Positions 7,126 through 15,500 are shown, counted from the first letter of the stretch. The stretch is DNA of 30,398 bases from JASGKO01 sp049840595 (GCA_049840595.1 JASGKO010000028.1:1-30398); one strand, 5' to 3'. Numbers and translations: made by a program. The notes: generated by a model not told the origin, from the sequence alone.

Positions 7126-7622
7126 TCAAAGGCCTTCGCTCCATGTGAGGGCGGCTGAGGAATTGCGTATTCAGTAACATCGCCGCCGACTTCGACCTCA
7201 ATGATTTTGTCGAGAAGGCAGACGTTTATTTCTGCCGTTTCATTGCCCTTGCACCAATGCAGATGTGGCTTGCCGAGGCCCGCATTTTTTAGAATTCTGA
7301 TCGACCAAGCTCGCGATTTTTGCCAATCTTTCTTCGATGACTCGTTTGGGTCAGAGCCAGCAAGAATTGGCCGGATTGTGGAAAAAACTTTCGGCGGAAT
7401 TATCTCTTTCGCTCTGACGATCATCCTTTCGTAGCCATCAAGGTTTTGTTCCGACATGCTATGGTGACCGATCCAGGCCCATTTTCCGTAGGCGATGCAA
7501 ACACCAATGCAAACGCCTAAGCCAGAGGCGGAAATCAAACCCGCATCTGAAACCATTTCCCCCTCCTCGTCGGTCGTGACCTTCTTTTCATGGTCACGAT
7601 ACTGATCCCATCGAATTGGCAT
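7122..7622 (-). CDS. Hypothetical protein, possibly CheD-like
   Basis: No family is firmly recognised. The 166-aa protein has a centre reading SGLGVCIGVCIAYG followed by IGHHSMSE, which resembles the LGSCV...H.mLP region of CheD glutamine deamidases (papain-like Cys/His pair). The C-terminal part would then be the remaining beta strands (ETAEINVCLLDKIIEVEV). No chemotaxis gene is near. It is convergent with the JAB-E1 gene, and the two stop codons overlap by a few bases, so the pair has moved together or one was placed very precisely. If it is a deamidase it could act as an effector or immunity factor of the ubiquitin-like system, but this is speculative. Composition matches the accessory region. 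Confidence 0.55.
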   Translation of the reverse strand: MPIRWDQYRDHEKKVTTDEEGEMVSDAGLISASGLGVCIGVCIAYGKWAWIGHHSMSEQNLDGYERMIVRAKEIIPPKVFSTIRPILAGSDPNESSKKDWQKSRAWSIRILKNAGLGKPHLHWCKGNETAEINVCLLDKIIEVEVGGDVTEYAIPQPPSHGAKAFD

Positions 7623-7696
7623 AGGTCAGGATAACTATGAAGTTTGCAACGATTGATAAAGCATTAAGATTTACTCAATTTTCAACACGCTTAATT

Positions 7697-7795
7697 ACCA
7701 ATGGTCGTTTTCAACCATCTGAAGAGGGCTAGGTCACCATTTCCCGCGCCGCCGGTTCCATGACCTTCCACGCCCAGTTCATGTTCATCGCGCCT
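7697..7795 (+). pseudogene. comM: comM (Mg-chelatase-like) fragment, left piece
   Basis: Read in frame, VTISRAAGSMTFHAQFMFIA matches the Walker-B-proximal region of ComM/YifB (usually VTISRAAG...FPA.FMLVAA). Upstream RFQPSEEG plausibly corresponds to LRQPLEEG, with a stop codon just before VTIS. The ATPase N-terminus is missing. The match ends abruptly at about 7794, and the next residues of ComM resume at 8189. Confidence 0.65.
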
Positions 7796-7866
7796 TTAAC
7801 TGCAAAGACTGTAAAATTGGGATTTGACTTTGAAAACTGCGAGTTGAGCGTGGTAGTCTCGATCCA

Positions 7867-8148
7867 ATGGATACGCAACGGGCAACACTTTTCGACACCG
7901 ATCAGACACCAATAGAAAATACTCAGGTCCTATTGTGGGGTAACAATGCGGCATGGATTTGCCCCAATTGCCAAGTCCTTCTAGGAAACAGGACCGATGA
8001 GCCAGAGAACGAATGTCTTTGTGGAGCCACATTCGAGATCGAAAGAGACTTGAATGGGAACGGGGTAGATCACCTTGGTCCGGCCATTCGAGTAACAATG
8101 AATACCATTCCAAAGTCATTCGATATGACCTCAAGACAGGATTCTTAG
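7867..8148 (+). CDS. Small zinc-ribbon protein inserted within the comM remnant
   Basis: This 93-aa frame has a CPNC...CLCG pair (WICPNCQVLL and NECLCGATFEI) typical of a zinc ribbon, so it is likely a real small protein. The role is unknown. It lies inside about 390 bases (7795-8188) that interrupt comM. No Shine-Dalgarno is obvious before the ATG. The insert is bounded by TTTAACTG (7795-7802) and CAGTTGAA (8185-8192), inverted with one mismatch, which may be chance. It contains no transposase. Confidence 0.55.
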   Translation: MDTQRATLFDTDQTPIENTQVLLWGNNAAWICPNCQVLLGNRTDEPENECLCGATFEIERDLNGNGVDHLGPAIRVTMNTIPKSFDMTSRQDS

Positions 8149-8188
8149 GCCACGATTTGGATCGGCTCCTGCTCGCATTCAGCCTCAG

Positions 8189-8675
8189 TTGAACCCACAC
8201 GGCTGCGGCTTCTTCGGCGACGGCCAGCGCGAATGCCGGTGCAGCACCACCCAGGTGCAGAAATACCGCCAGCGCATCTCCGGTCCGTTGCTCGACCGCA
8301 TCGACCTCCATGTCGAGGCCCCCGCCGTCCGCTTCAAGGAAATGGCCAGCCCCGAGACTTCGGAGCCGTCCGCCGCCATCCTGCAACGCGTCGAAGCCGC
8401 CCGCCAGGTGCAAGCGACCCGTTTCACAAATTCCGCCACCGGCTGCAACGCTCGCATGACGCCCAAGCAGATCAAAGCCCATTGCGCCCTCTCCACCGAC
8501 GCCCAGGAACTTCTCAAAATGGCGATGACTCAGCTTCCAACTCAGCGCCCGCGCCTACGACCGCATCCTCAAAGTCTCCCGCACCATCGCCGACCTCGAC
8601 CACTCCGAGCCCATCACCACCGTCCACATCAGCGAAGCCATCCAATACCGCACGCTGGATCGAAGTCTGTGGTAG
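8189..8675 (+). pseudogene. comM: comM C-terminal fragment with a one-base frame shift
   Basis: This is the C-terminal third of ComM, the hexameric helicase that aids branch migration in natural transformation. GFFGDGQRECRCS, QKYRQRISGPLLDRIDLHVE, ARVQATRF-like text and MTPKQIKAHC are all in order. At 8536/8537 one extra base (codon CTT or CTC, both Leu) shifts the frame. Reading through it gives LSARAYDRILKVSRTIADLD and ends IQYRTLDRSLW at TAG 8675, the normal ComM end. The gene begins only at the NPxGCGFFGD motif because the rest was displaced or lost. comM is a known insertion hotspot for genomic islands in Acinetobacter, so its ruin here agrees with the accessory character of 1-10000. Confidence 0.85.
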
Positions 8676-8722
8676 GCTATAAACCAATCGTCAATGCTAG
8701 TAAGCTTTTACCTCTTGCGTAA

Positions 8723-9568
8723 ATGATCCCCATTAAAATAAAGGAAGATTCAAAATCTTTAGCAAAGCTAATAGACGCAATCAGAGCAGGGATTGGCCAA
8801 CTTTATCAACCCATAGATGTTGTGCGGATGGCAAAGGCAGAAGCAAAAGCTAACGAAATCTCAGCGGAGAGCGAAGCCAAAATTACTTCCCTCAAAGAAC
8901 GTGCATATCAGAGAGAAGAGTTTGTTCGGATTAGGCAGCAAGCGAATATTGAGTCGGTTTTATTGAAAGCAGTGAGCTTCCTGCCAGAGAATCTTGTGGG
9001 TTCACCGGTTAACGAAGATTGGATTACACATTTCTTCGAGTGCGTGAAGGGTATTAGTGATGCAGACATGCACTTGTTATGGGCGAGAATCCTTACTGGC
9101 GAAGTTTCTCAGCCGGGAGACTATTCGCCGCGCACGCTTAGTTTTCTCAGAACATTTACCAAGAAAGAAGCGGAGTCTTTTACTGACGTCTGCTGCCAAG
9201 CGTGGAAAATCGGGGAAAGCATATTCGCTATTCCATTCGGCTCTCTCGTCCACGCTCCATTGCTAAATGGCAAAGCGCTCCAGCATCTGGAAGCGATTGG
9301 GCTCGTAAAGCAATTTGGTTCTGATGCAATGTCACCCATCCGTAATGGCGCGGAATTGCATTATTTTGACGAATGTTTTAAGTTTCGGAGAACATCTTAC
9401 ACTGGTCCTCCTGCGTGGGCTGGATTCTCATATGTATTCACTCAGCTTGGTTGCGAGTTGCACAAAGTAGCAGGAGCAGAACCCCTCAGTGGTTTTACTG
9501 AAGAGGCTCTCCGAGTGATAATGCAATCTTGGCACGTCGAACTCATTTCTGCTAAAGGAGACATATAG
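8723..9568 (+). CDS. DUF2806-like protein
   Basis: This 281-aa soluble protein most resembles the DUF2806 family of unknown function. Supporting features are an early charged coiled-coil region with many Ala/Glu/Lys (about residues 35-80), then VNEDWITHFFECVKGISDADM, cited in pieces: NEDWITHFFE and ISDADMHLLWARILTGEV. These are followed by PGDYSPRTLSFLRTFTKKEA, the signature spacing of that family. The C-terminal half (LQHLEAIGLVKQF, then beta-rich YSYVFTQLG-like text) could be a small winged-helix plus lipocalin-like region. It follows the comM remnant by about 50 bases. It is A+T-richer than the right half of the window. Confidence 0.65.
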   Translation: MIPIKIKEDSKSLAKLIDAIRAGIGQLYQPIDVVRMAKAEAKANEISAESEAKITSLKERAYQREEFVRIRQQANIESVLLKAVSFLPENLVGSPVNEDWITHFFECVKGISDADMHLLWARILTGEVSQPGDYSPRTLSFLRTFTKKEAESFTDVCCQAWKIGESIFAIPFGSLVHAPLLNGKALQHLEAIGLVKQFGSDAMSPIRNGAELHYFDECFKFRRTSYTGPPAWAGFSYVFTQLGCELHKVAGAEPLSGFTEEALRVIMQSWHVELISAKGDI

Positions 9569-9658
9569 CAAATTTTGGTTCGCTGGGCATCCTGAATCCC
9601 AAAAATGCTATTGAGATTGAGAGTTGCTATCAATCGGTTTGCGGAACTCTCTTCGAGA

Positions 9659-9991
9659 CTACTTAATGTAAAATTGAACTCCTCGCATAGGGTTTAACAC
9701 CCTCCCGTCAGGCAGTGTGGCAGGATTGCAGAGGCGCAGTTCTATTATGTCCCTGTCGTTGATAGCCAAACTCGAAAGCGACCTCTTCAAACTCAACGTG
9801 TCGTCCATTAATGAGCCTGTCGATGAATTAACAAAAAAGAAATACTTCATGGGGCCGAAGTCTTCTGGCGTGATTTTCAAATCGTCGAGGGCTTCTTGTG
9901 ACAACTCTATTAAGCGTCCCAGAGATATATCAAAATCCTCTAGTTCAATTTCTATTCCATTCGGAAGGTGCAGTGTGGCTTTTTTCCCCAT
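9659..9991 (-). CDS. Small protein with a predicted ubiquitin-like (EsaB/YukD-like) fold
   Basis: The 110-aa product reads like a beta-grasp domain: ATLHLPNGIEIELED (hairpin 1), LGRLIELSQEAL (helix), YFFFVNSSTGSL (strand), LSLKRSLSSLAINDRDIIELRL (turn and last strand, cited in two parts as LSLKRSL and INDRDIIELRL). The pattern of a TxHLPNG start and an xDxDIIELR end resembles EsaB/YukD-type ubiquitin-like proteins. The tail continues past the fold and has no Gly-Gly. The ribosome binding site is weak. It is transcribed toward the DUF2806-like gene. It lies 2.5 kb from the ubiquitin-like operon and could be a second modifier or an adaptor, but no link is shown by the sequence. Confidence 0.6.
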   Translation of the reverse strand: MGKKATLHLPNGIEIELEDFDISLGRLIELSQEALDDLKITPEDFGPMKYFFFVNSSTGSLMDDTLSLKRSLSSLAINDRDIIELRLCNPATLPDGRVLNPMRGVQFYIK

Positions 9992-10054
9992 AAAGTAATT
10001 TGAAGATGGTGGAGGCGATAATCCCGAGCTACCCGAGGCCCGTCTGAGCTAAAT

Positions 10055-10744
10055 TCACCGCTCCCCCTGATCTGTCAACTCCGCCAGATAGATCATATGC
10101 GCCTCGCGCTTGGCCCGGTCATGTGCGCGGGCTGGATGTGACGAGACTTTGAAACCGGCGCGCTCCAATTGCGGCATGAATTGTGGCTCCGGCTCGGCGG
10201 ACCAGAAAGCCACCTGGCCATTTGGCTTCAGCGCGCGGGCGATGTGCTGGAAGCCCTGTTTCTTGTAGATCCGAACATTCTTCTTCTGCACAAACGAGGT
10301 GGGGCCGTTGTCCACATCGAGCAGGATCGCATCGTAGTAGCCTTTCTCCGCGCGGCTGAGCACTGCAAACACATCCTCGACCAGCACCTTTACGCGCGGA
10401 TCATCGAGGAGCGCGCCATTGACGTGGTGTAGAAATTCGCGGTTCCAGGTGACCACCTCGGGGATCAATTCCGCCACCTGGACGAGGGCATGCTTGCCTA
10501 CCAGTTCCAACGTGCGGCGCAGGCTGAAGCCCAGCCCCAGTCCCCCGATCAGCACCCGCGCATCCCGTCGGCCGTGCAGGCCCTGGCATGGCAGTTCCGC
10601 CAGCAACAGTTCCGACGTCGTGGAAGTCGTGCTCATGAGCTGGCGCAGGTTGTATTTCAGGAAAAATTCGCCGTCATGCTCATGGAGCGAAAAGAGCGAT
10701 CCATCGGGCGTGTGGGTCTGGGCAAGGGTGCGGTAAGGTTTCAA
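10055..10744 (-). CDS. Spermidine-synthase-like methyltransferase-fold protein
   Basis: This 229-aa protein of the spermine/spermidine synthase superfamily has a Rossmann fold binding an S-adenosyl compound. Motifs are RVLIGGLGLGFSLRR (nucleotide loop), VQVAELIPEVVTWNRE (acidic residue for the ribose), DPRVKVLVEDVFAVL and YDAILLDVDNGP, in the right order. It lacks the N-terminal beta domain of true spermidine synthases and may modify a different substrate. The start is TTG at 10744; no in-frame ATG lies upstream, and the next ATG is 36 codons in. High G+C marks the switch from the accessory region to chromosomal sequence. It is divergent from the HAD phosphatase gene. Confidence 0.82.
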   Translation of the reverse strand: MKPYRTLAQTHTPDGSLFSLHEHDGEFFLKYNLRQLMSTTSTTSELLLAELPCQGLHGRRDARVLIGGLGLGFSLRRTLELVGKHALVQVAELIPEVVTWNREFLHHVNGALLDDPRVKVLVEDVFAVLSRAEKGYYDAILLDVDNGPTSFVQKKNVRIYKKQGFQHIARALKPNGQVAFWSAEPEPQFMPQLERAGFKVSSHPARAHDRAKREAHMIYLAELTDQGER

Positions 10745-10832
10745 AGCAGTCGGGCAACATGCCCTACCGGCGGGAAATCCAAAAGCTTTAATCTTCGGTT
10801 AGAGCCTGTCCCGAAAATCATTGAAAACGGAA

Positions 10833-10908
10833 TTTAACCGCGGATTTCGCGGATGGGCGCGGATAAAAGGCCGGCCGATCTGTGTGATCCGGGGTATCCG
10901 CGGTTAAA
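10833..10908. repeat. 13-base perfect inverted repeat in a 327-base intergenic gap
   Basis: TTTAACCGCGGAT (10833-10845) is the exact inverse of ATCCGCGGTTAAA (10896-10908). Between them CGGAT/GCGGAT units recur (TTTCGCGGATGGGCGCGGATAAA). It looks like an extragenic repeat family of GCGGAT periodicity. The remaining gap 10745-11071 holds no gene that I recognise. Confidence 0.7.
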
Positions 10909-11071
10909 AAACCGTCGTTTTTACCCTTCTCGCGGTTCTGATTGGATTTCGGTCCAGTCTCCCAGAAAAATGAAAATCTTCGAAAGGGGGCGGTGCCATC
11001 CGGAACGGCCTCCTTTTCTCGGCGCTCGTCCCCATTTTCAAAAAATCATTGCTCCCGCGAGCGGGGTGCGC

Positions 11072-11737
11072 ATGATTCACGGCGCTATGCCCGCCAATTT
11101 GATCGTTTTTGACTGTGATTCCACGCTGAGCGCCATCGAGGGGGTGGATGAACTGGCCCGGCTGCGCGGGGAGGATGTTTTCAAGGCGGTGAAGGCGTTT
11201 ACCGACAGGGCGATGAATGGAGAGATTGCGATCAATGAGGTGTTTGGACGGCGGCTGGAGGTGATCCAGCCTACGCGCGCGATGTGCGAGGCGATCGGAC
11301 AGCTTTACTTGGAGACGATTGAACCGACGGCGCTGGCGACGATCCAAGCCCTGCAGGCGGCGGGGTGGGCGGTGGCGATTCTCAGCGGTGGCTTTGCTCC
11401 GGCGATTGAGCCGCTGGCGGCGCACCTGGGGATTGCGCGGATTGAGGCGGTGCCACTCTATTTTGATACGGATGGAACGTATGCCGGGTTTGGCGAGGAT
11501 TACCCGACGACGCGCAATGGCGGGAAGCCGGAGGTGATCCAGCGGCTGCGCGCGGAACTCGCTCCGGAAAAGATCGTGATGGTGGGCGATGGGGTCTCTG
11601 ATCTGGAAACCGGGCCGGTGGTGGACCTCTTCGTCGGCTATGGCGGCTATGCGGCTCGCCCAGCGGTGCAAAAGGGTGCGGCACATTTCATTACCCACTT
11701 GGACGAGTTGCTGGAGATTCTGCCAGTTAAGCGCTAA
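11072..11737 (+). CDS. Phosphoserine-phosphatase-like HAD hydrolase
   Basis: This HAD-superfamily phosphatase of about 221 aa is closest to SerB, which makes serine from O-phosphoserine. Motif I is IVFDCDSTLSAIEGVDEL with the nucleophile and acid/base aspartates in DCDST. The cap follows (helical, RAMNGEIAINEVFGRRL). Motif II is AILSGGF, and motif III is KPEVIQRL with GDGVSDLETGP as motif IV. The frame is open to 10853, but the upstream text is repeat sequence; ATG 11072 or ATG 11087 (MPANLIVFDCDST) is the likely start. No serA or serC is nearby, so the exact substrate remains an inference. The gene is G+C-rich and intact. Confidence 0.8.
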   Translation: MIHGAMPANLIVFDCDSTLSAIEGVDELARLRGEDVFKAVKAFTDRAMNGEIAINEVFGRRLEVIQPTRAMCEAIGQLYLETIEPTALATIQALQAAGWAVAILSGGFAPAIEPLAAHLGIARIEAVPLYFDTDGTYAGFGEDYPTTRNGGKPEVIQRLRAELAPEKIVMVGDGVSDLETGPVVDLFVGYGGYAARPAVQKGAAHFITHLDELLEILPVKR

Positions 11738-11876
11738 ACCCGTCTCCGAACGGCTGACCGCTTGCCAGCAAGATTTCTTGTCGCAGAATAAGGACGTCTC
11801 CTCCATGGCCTCGACGGGCCTGTCTTTTCCGTCGGTTACGTCCGTTGGTTCGGGGACTACCAACTCTATTTTTCTC

Positions 11877-12665
11877 ATGAAGCTCCTTCCCTTTTCCTTT
11901 TCCCGTCATTTCATCCGGTGCGGCTGCACGGCGATGGCATTCGCCTATGGCACGCTGGCCCACGCGGAATCGCCTTTCTATGAAAATCGCCTGAACGACG
12001 AGAGCGGTCTCGAATTGAAGAATGGGGCCGCGATTGGCCCAGCAGGCTCGGGGGTCTCCGGCAAGCCGGACGACAAGGCTTATGTTGCCAATGCCTCGTC
12101 CGTCCCCGACGGCCAGCCCGGCCCGGTGGCGGTGATCAAAAATGGCGCGCTGACCCCCTTCACCAGCGATGAAGTTACCGTAACGCTCTGGTACAAGCCG
12201 AATTCCGAATTCAAGGACGCCACAAGCATCCTTAACGCCTTTTGCGGGCTCCTGATCTGGAGCGCGAAAGAAGACCAATGGAACATGCGCCTCGATGCCG
12301 CCAACTCCACCCCGGAATCGAAATTTGCGACGTGGATGCTCGCCGGTAAAAACGACACATGGAAAGCCACGGGCCAGTGGACCTTTGTGGCCTTCGTCTG
12401 GAAGGCGGATCACACGTGGGAATATTACCTCGGCACCAGCACCCAACCAGCGACCTCTTTCCACAAGGGAAAGCGCGACTCTGTCGGCCCCATTACAGAG
12501 CGGGCGCCCAAGGCCCGGACCCTCGGCAATACCAATAATTCGAAGGCCGACCGCGCCCTGGATGGCAGCCTCGACGACGTGCGCGTTTACTCCAAGGCGC
12601 TAAGCGCTTCCGATCTCGAAAAAATCCGCAAAGCGGATCTGGATAACGATGCGCCGAGCCTTTGA
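11877..12665 (+). CDS. Secreted LamG/concanavalin A-like domain protein
   Basis: This predicted exported protein of 262 aa begins with a signal peptide (MKLLPFSFSR, hydrophobic core ending GTLAHA at about residue 30). A jelly-roll domain of the LamG/concanavalin A type follows: VTVTLWYKPNSEF, QWNMRLDAANS, GQWTFVAFVWKADHTW and the hallmark C-terminal DGSLDDVRVYSKALSASDLEKI, cited in two pieces, LDGSLDDVRVYSKAL and SASDLEKI. Such domains bind carbohydrate or act as adhesins. There is no PEP-CTERM tail. ATG 11877 begins the signal peptide; the open frame extends back into the phosphatase gene and is not used. Confidence 0.8.
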   Translation: MKLLPFSFSRHFIRCGCTAMAFAYGTLAHAESPFYENRLNDESGLELKNGAAIGPAGSGVSGKPDDKAYVANASSVPDGQPGPVAVIKNGALTPFTSDEVTVTLWYKPNSEFKDATSILNAFCGLLIWSAKEDQWNMRLDAANSTPESKFATWMLAGKNDTWKATGQWTFVAFVWKADHTWEYYLGTSTQPATSFHKGKRDSVGPITERAPKARTLGNTNNSKADRALDGSLDDVRVYSKALSASDLEKIRKADLDNDAPSL

Positions 12666-12800
12666 GCTGGAGAGACAGGCTGTCGAGTGGAATGGACGAT
12701 CGCAGGCGTGACGAAAGGCGATTGTGCGACAGAGCAAAATCGGGTGGATGAAACGCAGATTCCGCAAAGCGGCATTCTCCGGCCCGACTAAATTTGCCCC

Positions 12801-12992
12801 ATGAAGAAATCAATCGCCACCGGGGAGCGGAAACACGAGCTGGCCTGGCTGCTCGCGACGATCGCGACGCTGCTGGGAGGTGCGTTGATCGCTTACTTTG
12901 TGCCCGCCTGGGTCGTGCTGGCGGGTTATTTATTCCTGCTGGCGTTGGGATATGCTTTCGAGCTTTTCCTGGAATATCGGAACGCTCGATAA
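12801..12992 (+). CDS. Small two-helix membrane protein
   Basis: This is a 63-aa product: a charged N-terminus MKKSIATGERKHE, then two hydrophobic helices (about residues 15-34 and 37-56) with a short turn containing Pro, and a charged tail LEYRNAR. The family is unknown. No strong ribosome binding site is visible. It is a plausible small integral membrane protein; function cannot be inferred. Confidence 0.55.
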   Translation: MKKSIATGERKHELAWLLATIATLLGGALIAYFVPAWVVLAGYLFLLALGYAFELFLEYRNAR

Positions 12993-13145
12993 CGAGCCGC
13001 CCGCATTGGGAAATGCTCGCTTTTAAGGCGGCGATGTTCAATTCCTGATCGGGTTTTCACGGTGAGTAGGACAAAAAATGAGGCATTTCAGCCCATTCCG
13101 GTGGAGACGAATTCAGGCCGGGCAGACTAATCTTTCGATGCCCTT

Positions 13146-13724
13146 ATGGAACCCACGAATTCACTTGTTTCAAATCAGGGACCCGGCGCCCGGGGACGTG
13201 CCGTCTGTGGTATCACCATCATTTACGAAGATCCCGCCACGGCCCTCCGGGCCAAAAAATTCAGCGACCAGCTCATTGAAACCATGGGCGGCGAAATGGA
13301 TCGCGAGGCGTCCTCCTGGCGGAGTGCGCAGCCTGGAATCCACATGGTGAAGGAGGAGGTCACGCAAAATCCTTCCGCAGGGGAGTTCCTTGTCATCTCC
13401 CTGCGCGGGGATACACGCCTCTCGCCAAAGGCCCGGCATCCGATCCGGCAATGGTTGGAAACCTCGGCGGACAGGTCGCTGTGCATGATTGCGCTTTTCG
13501 ATGGTGAGCACTGCGACCACCCCGCCATGCATCAGACCCGCCAGATGCTGCAATCACTGACGGCCGGAGCTGGGATCGCTCTGTTTATCCACTTCCTTGC
13601 CTGCGAGCCTGTGGAGAAAACAGCGCTCCACCAAAAGGAACTGTCCCCCCATCATCATCCATCTCGTTCAAAAAATTCCCTGCGTTGCATTTTTCCCCGC
13701 CCGCCGCTCGCGGTGCGACTCTGA
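13146..13724 (+). CDS. Hypothetical protein, Verrucomicrobiota-type
   Basis: This 192-aa product is of unknown function. The N-terminal half has an alpha/beta look: CGITIIYEDPATALRAKKF, then FSDQLIETMGGEMDRE and SWRSAQPGI. The middle EFLVISLRGDTRLSPKARH and SLCMIALFDGEHC would be further strands, giving a receiver- or TIR-like layout without catalytic signatures I can name. The C-terminus from about residue 165 (basic and proline-rich) may not be structured. It lies between the small membrane protein gene and the glycosyltransferase, with no operon link visible. G+C content is as in its neighbours. Confidence 0.6.
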   Translation: MEPTNSLVSNQGPGARGRAVCGITIIYEDPATALRAKKFSDQLIETMGGEMDREASSWRSAQPGIHMVKEEVTQNPSAGEFLVISLRGDTRLSPKARHPIRQWLETSADRSLCMIALFDGEHCDHPAMHQTRQMLQSLTAGAGIALFIHFLACEPVEKTALHQKELSPHHHPSRSKNSLRCIFPRPPLAVRL

Positions 13725-13880
13725 CGAAACCGGAACGAGCGGGTGGCGCTCACACGGGGGAGAAGGGGAATTGTGCGGTGGAAATATCCTCCATCCGCAT
13801 CCTGGCCTCCCTTGCTTTATTACTGTTTTGAAATCGGCTTGGCAAAAAAGGGGGGGATCCGCAGTTTCCCCGGTTTGAAG

Positions 13881-15500
13881 ATGTCCTTTAGCAACAATCC
13901 CCAAACCCAAGCCGCTGGTTCGAGCACGTCCAGCACTCCCTCGATTCATCGCATCCACTGGCTCGGCCTCGCGCTGACGCTCGTCTTTTTGCTCGTGATC
14001 TTTGGTCGTCCGATCACCCTTCCCTGGACGGAGGAGGACAACTACTACGGCGCACTTTACTCGCAGGCCGCGCACAATAATTTGCGGGCCGGGCTTTGGG
14101 TCACGGGCAGTGTCCCCTCCACGCTCTACTTTGGGCCGCTGCCGATTCCCCCCGACCAATTTTACGTGCACCACCCTTCGCTGCTGCCGCTATCCGTCAC
14201 CGCGGCTTTTGCCGTTTTTGGCGAACACGAATGGGCCGCCCGGCTCGTGCCCATCTTTTGCTCGCTCGCCAGTCTCACTTTTCTGTGGTTGATCGTGGCC
14301 CATGCGGTCGGAGCGCGTGCGGCCACCTTCACTGGGCTGGTTTTCGCCTTCATGCCGATGGAGCTGCACTACGGCGATGTCGTTAATTTCGAGCCCTGTA
14401 CGATGACGCCGATGCTGGCCGCGCTCTGGGGCATCCAGCGGTGGCAGGCGACGGCCCGATTGGGTGGCGCGTGGTTTGCCGCCCTCGGCTGCCTGCTCTC
14501 CTTGTGGATGGACTGGCCGGGCTACCTCTTTACGCTCAGCCTCGCGGGCTGGCTTTTGTGGCGACCGGGAGCCCGTTGGATGGCTGGCGTGCTCCTGCTC
14601 CTCGTCCTGATTTCCGGCACTGGATTCATGCTGCAAATCCGCTGGGTCAATGCCGATGCCTGGTCCAATCTCTGGACCGCCCTGATGGTCCGCGTGGGCA
14701 ACGGCGTCACCTCCGGTTCCGATGCGGTAACGACGACCGGCCCCCATTTTACCACCGTGGAATGGCTCGCTACCGTCGGTCGCAATATCTTTGAGAACTT
14801 TCACCCGCTGCCGCTCGCACTGGCGCTGGTGGGAACGGTCATCCTTCTCCTGCGTCGGAGGGCCGCAGCCGGCCTGCGTTGGCTGGGCTGGGCTGCACTT
14901 TCGACCTTTACGACGGGGGTTGTTTACGTCGTCATCTTCCGCAACGAATCGTTTATCCACGATTTCGCGCCTTTCTACCTCATTGCTGCCATTGCCATGA
15001 CCTCCGGCCTCGCGCTCGACACCGCGTGGGAAGCCGTAGCCCGGCAATCGCAGGCCATCCGTTTCCTGAGCCGCACCGCTCTGGTCGCCTTGCTCGCCGT
15101 GCTGGCCACTCTTGGCTGTCGCAGCTCGCAAGCGATGCGCTCCCAATCCCTGATCCTCGATGGTGACACTCCCGAACCCGCGAACCTGATCCCCGCGCTC
15201 GGCCAGCAATTGCACGACACGTTTACCCCCAACACGGTCATTCTCCTCAATATCGATCCCTACGGTAGCACGCTCAATTACTACACCCAGCGCTCCCTGC
15301 TCAACAACCTCGACACTGCCGACGACTGGAAGGGCTGGATGGCCGAGGTAAGCCCCGCCGGGGGTGTCATCTGGCTCGACGCCCCCGGTGCGGCGCAGAT
15401 TCTCGCCGCGTTGCCGGCGAGCGAAATCCAGCGCATCAAAGTGGAAGGCATTCCCTTCGCCTTTTGGGTTCCGGCCAATGCCCGCGCGACTGCGAAGTAA
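13881..15500 (+). CDS. GT39-like (ArnT/PMT family) membrane glycosyltransferase
   Basis: This 539-aa multi-pass protein has the layout of lipid-linked-sugar glycosyltransferases (dolichyl-phosphate-mannose mannosyltransferase/ArnT, GT-C fold). After the first membrane helix (LGLALTLVFLLVIF) comes PWTEEDNYYGALY, where the acidic pair is the likely catalytic loop. FYVHHPSLLPLSV follows, matching the YxxHPPL motif of the family, then about nine more helices and a periplasmic C-terminal domain (ILLNIDPYGSTLNYYTQRS). It should transfer a sugar from a polyprenyl-phosphate donor at the outer face of the inner membrane; the acceptor is unknown. ATG 13881 follows GAAG closely. The open frame to 13743 is upstream noise. 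Confidence 0.83.
   Translation: MSFSNNPQTQAAGSSTSSTPSIHRIHWLGLALTLVFLLVIFGRPITLPWTEEDNYYGALYSQAAHNNLRAGLWVTGSVPSTLYFGPLPIPPDQFYVHHPSLLPLSVTAAFAVFGEHEWAARLVPIFCSLASLTFLWLIVAHAVGARAATFTGLVFAFMPMELHYGDVVNFEPCTMTPMLAALWGIQRWQATARLGGAWFAALGCLLSLWMDWPGYLFTLSLAGWLLWRPGARWMAGVLLLLVLISGTGFMLQIRWVNADAWSNLWTALMVRVGNGVTSGSDAVTTTGPHFTTVEWLATVGRNIFENFHPLPLALALVGTVILLLRRRAAAGLRWLGWAALSTFTTGVVYVVIFRNESFIHDFAPFYLIAAIAMTSGLALDTAWEAVARQSQAIRFLSRTALVALLAVLATLGCRSSQAMRSQSLILDGDTPEPANLIPALGQQLHDTFTPNTVILLNIDPYGSTLNYYTQRSLLNNLDTADDWKGWMAEVSPAGGVIWLDAPGAAQILAALPASEIQRIKVEGIPFAFWVPANARATAK

Noticed and set aside
14190..15215. 341-aa minus-strand frame opposite the glycosyltransferase
   Set aside because: Repetitive charged sequence without motifs; a shadow of the real membrane protein gene.
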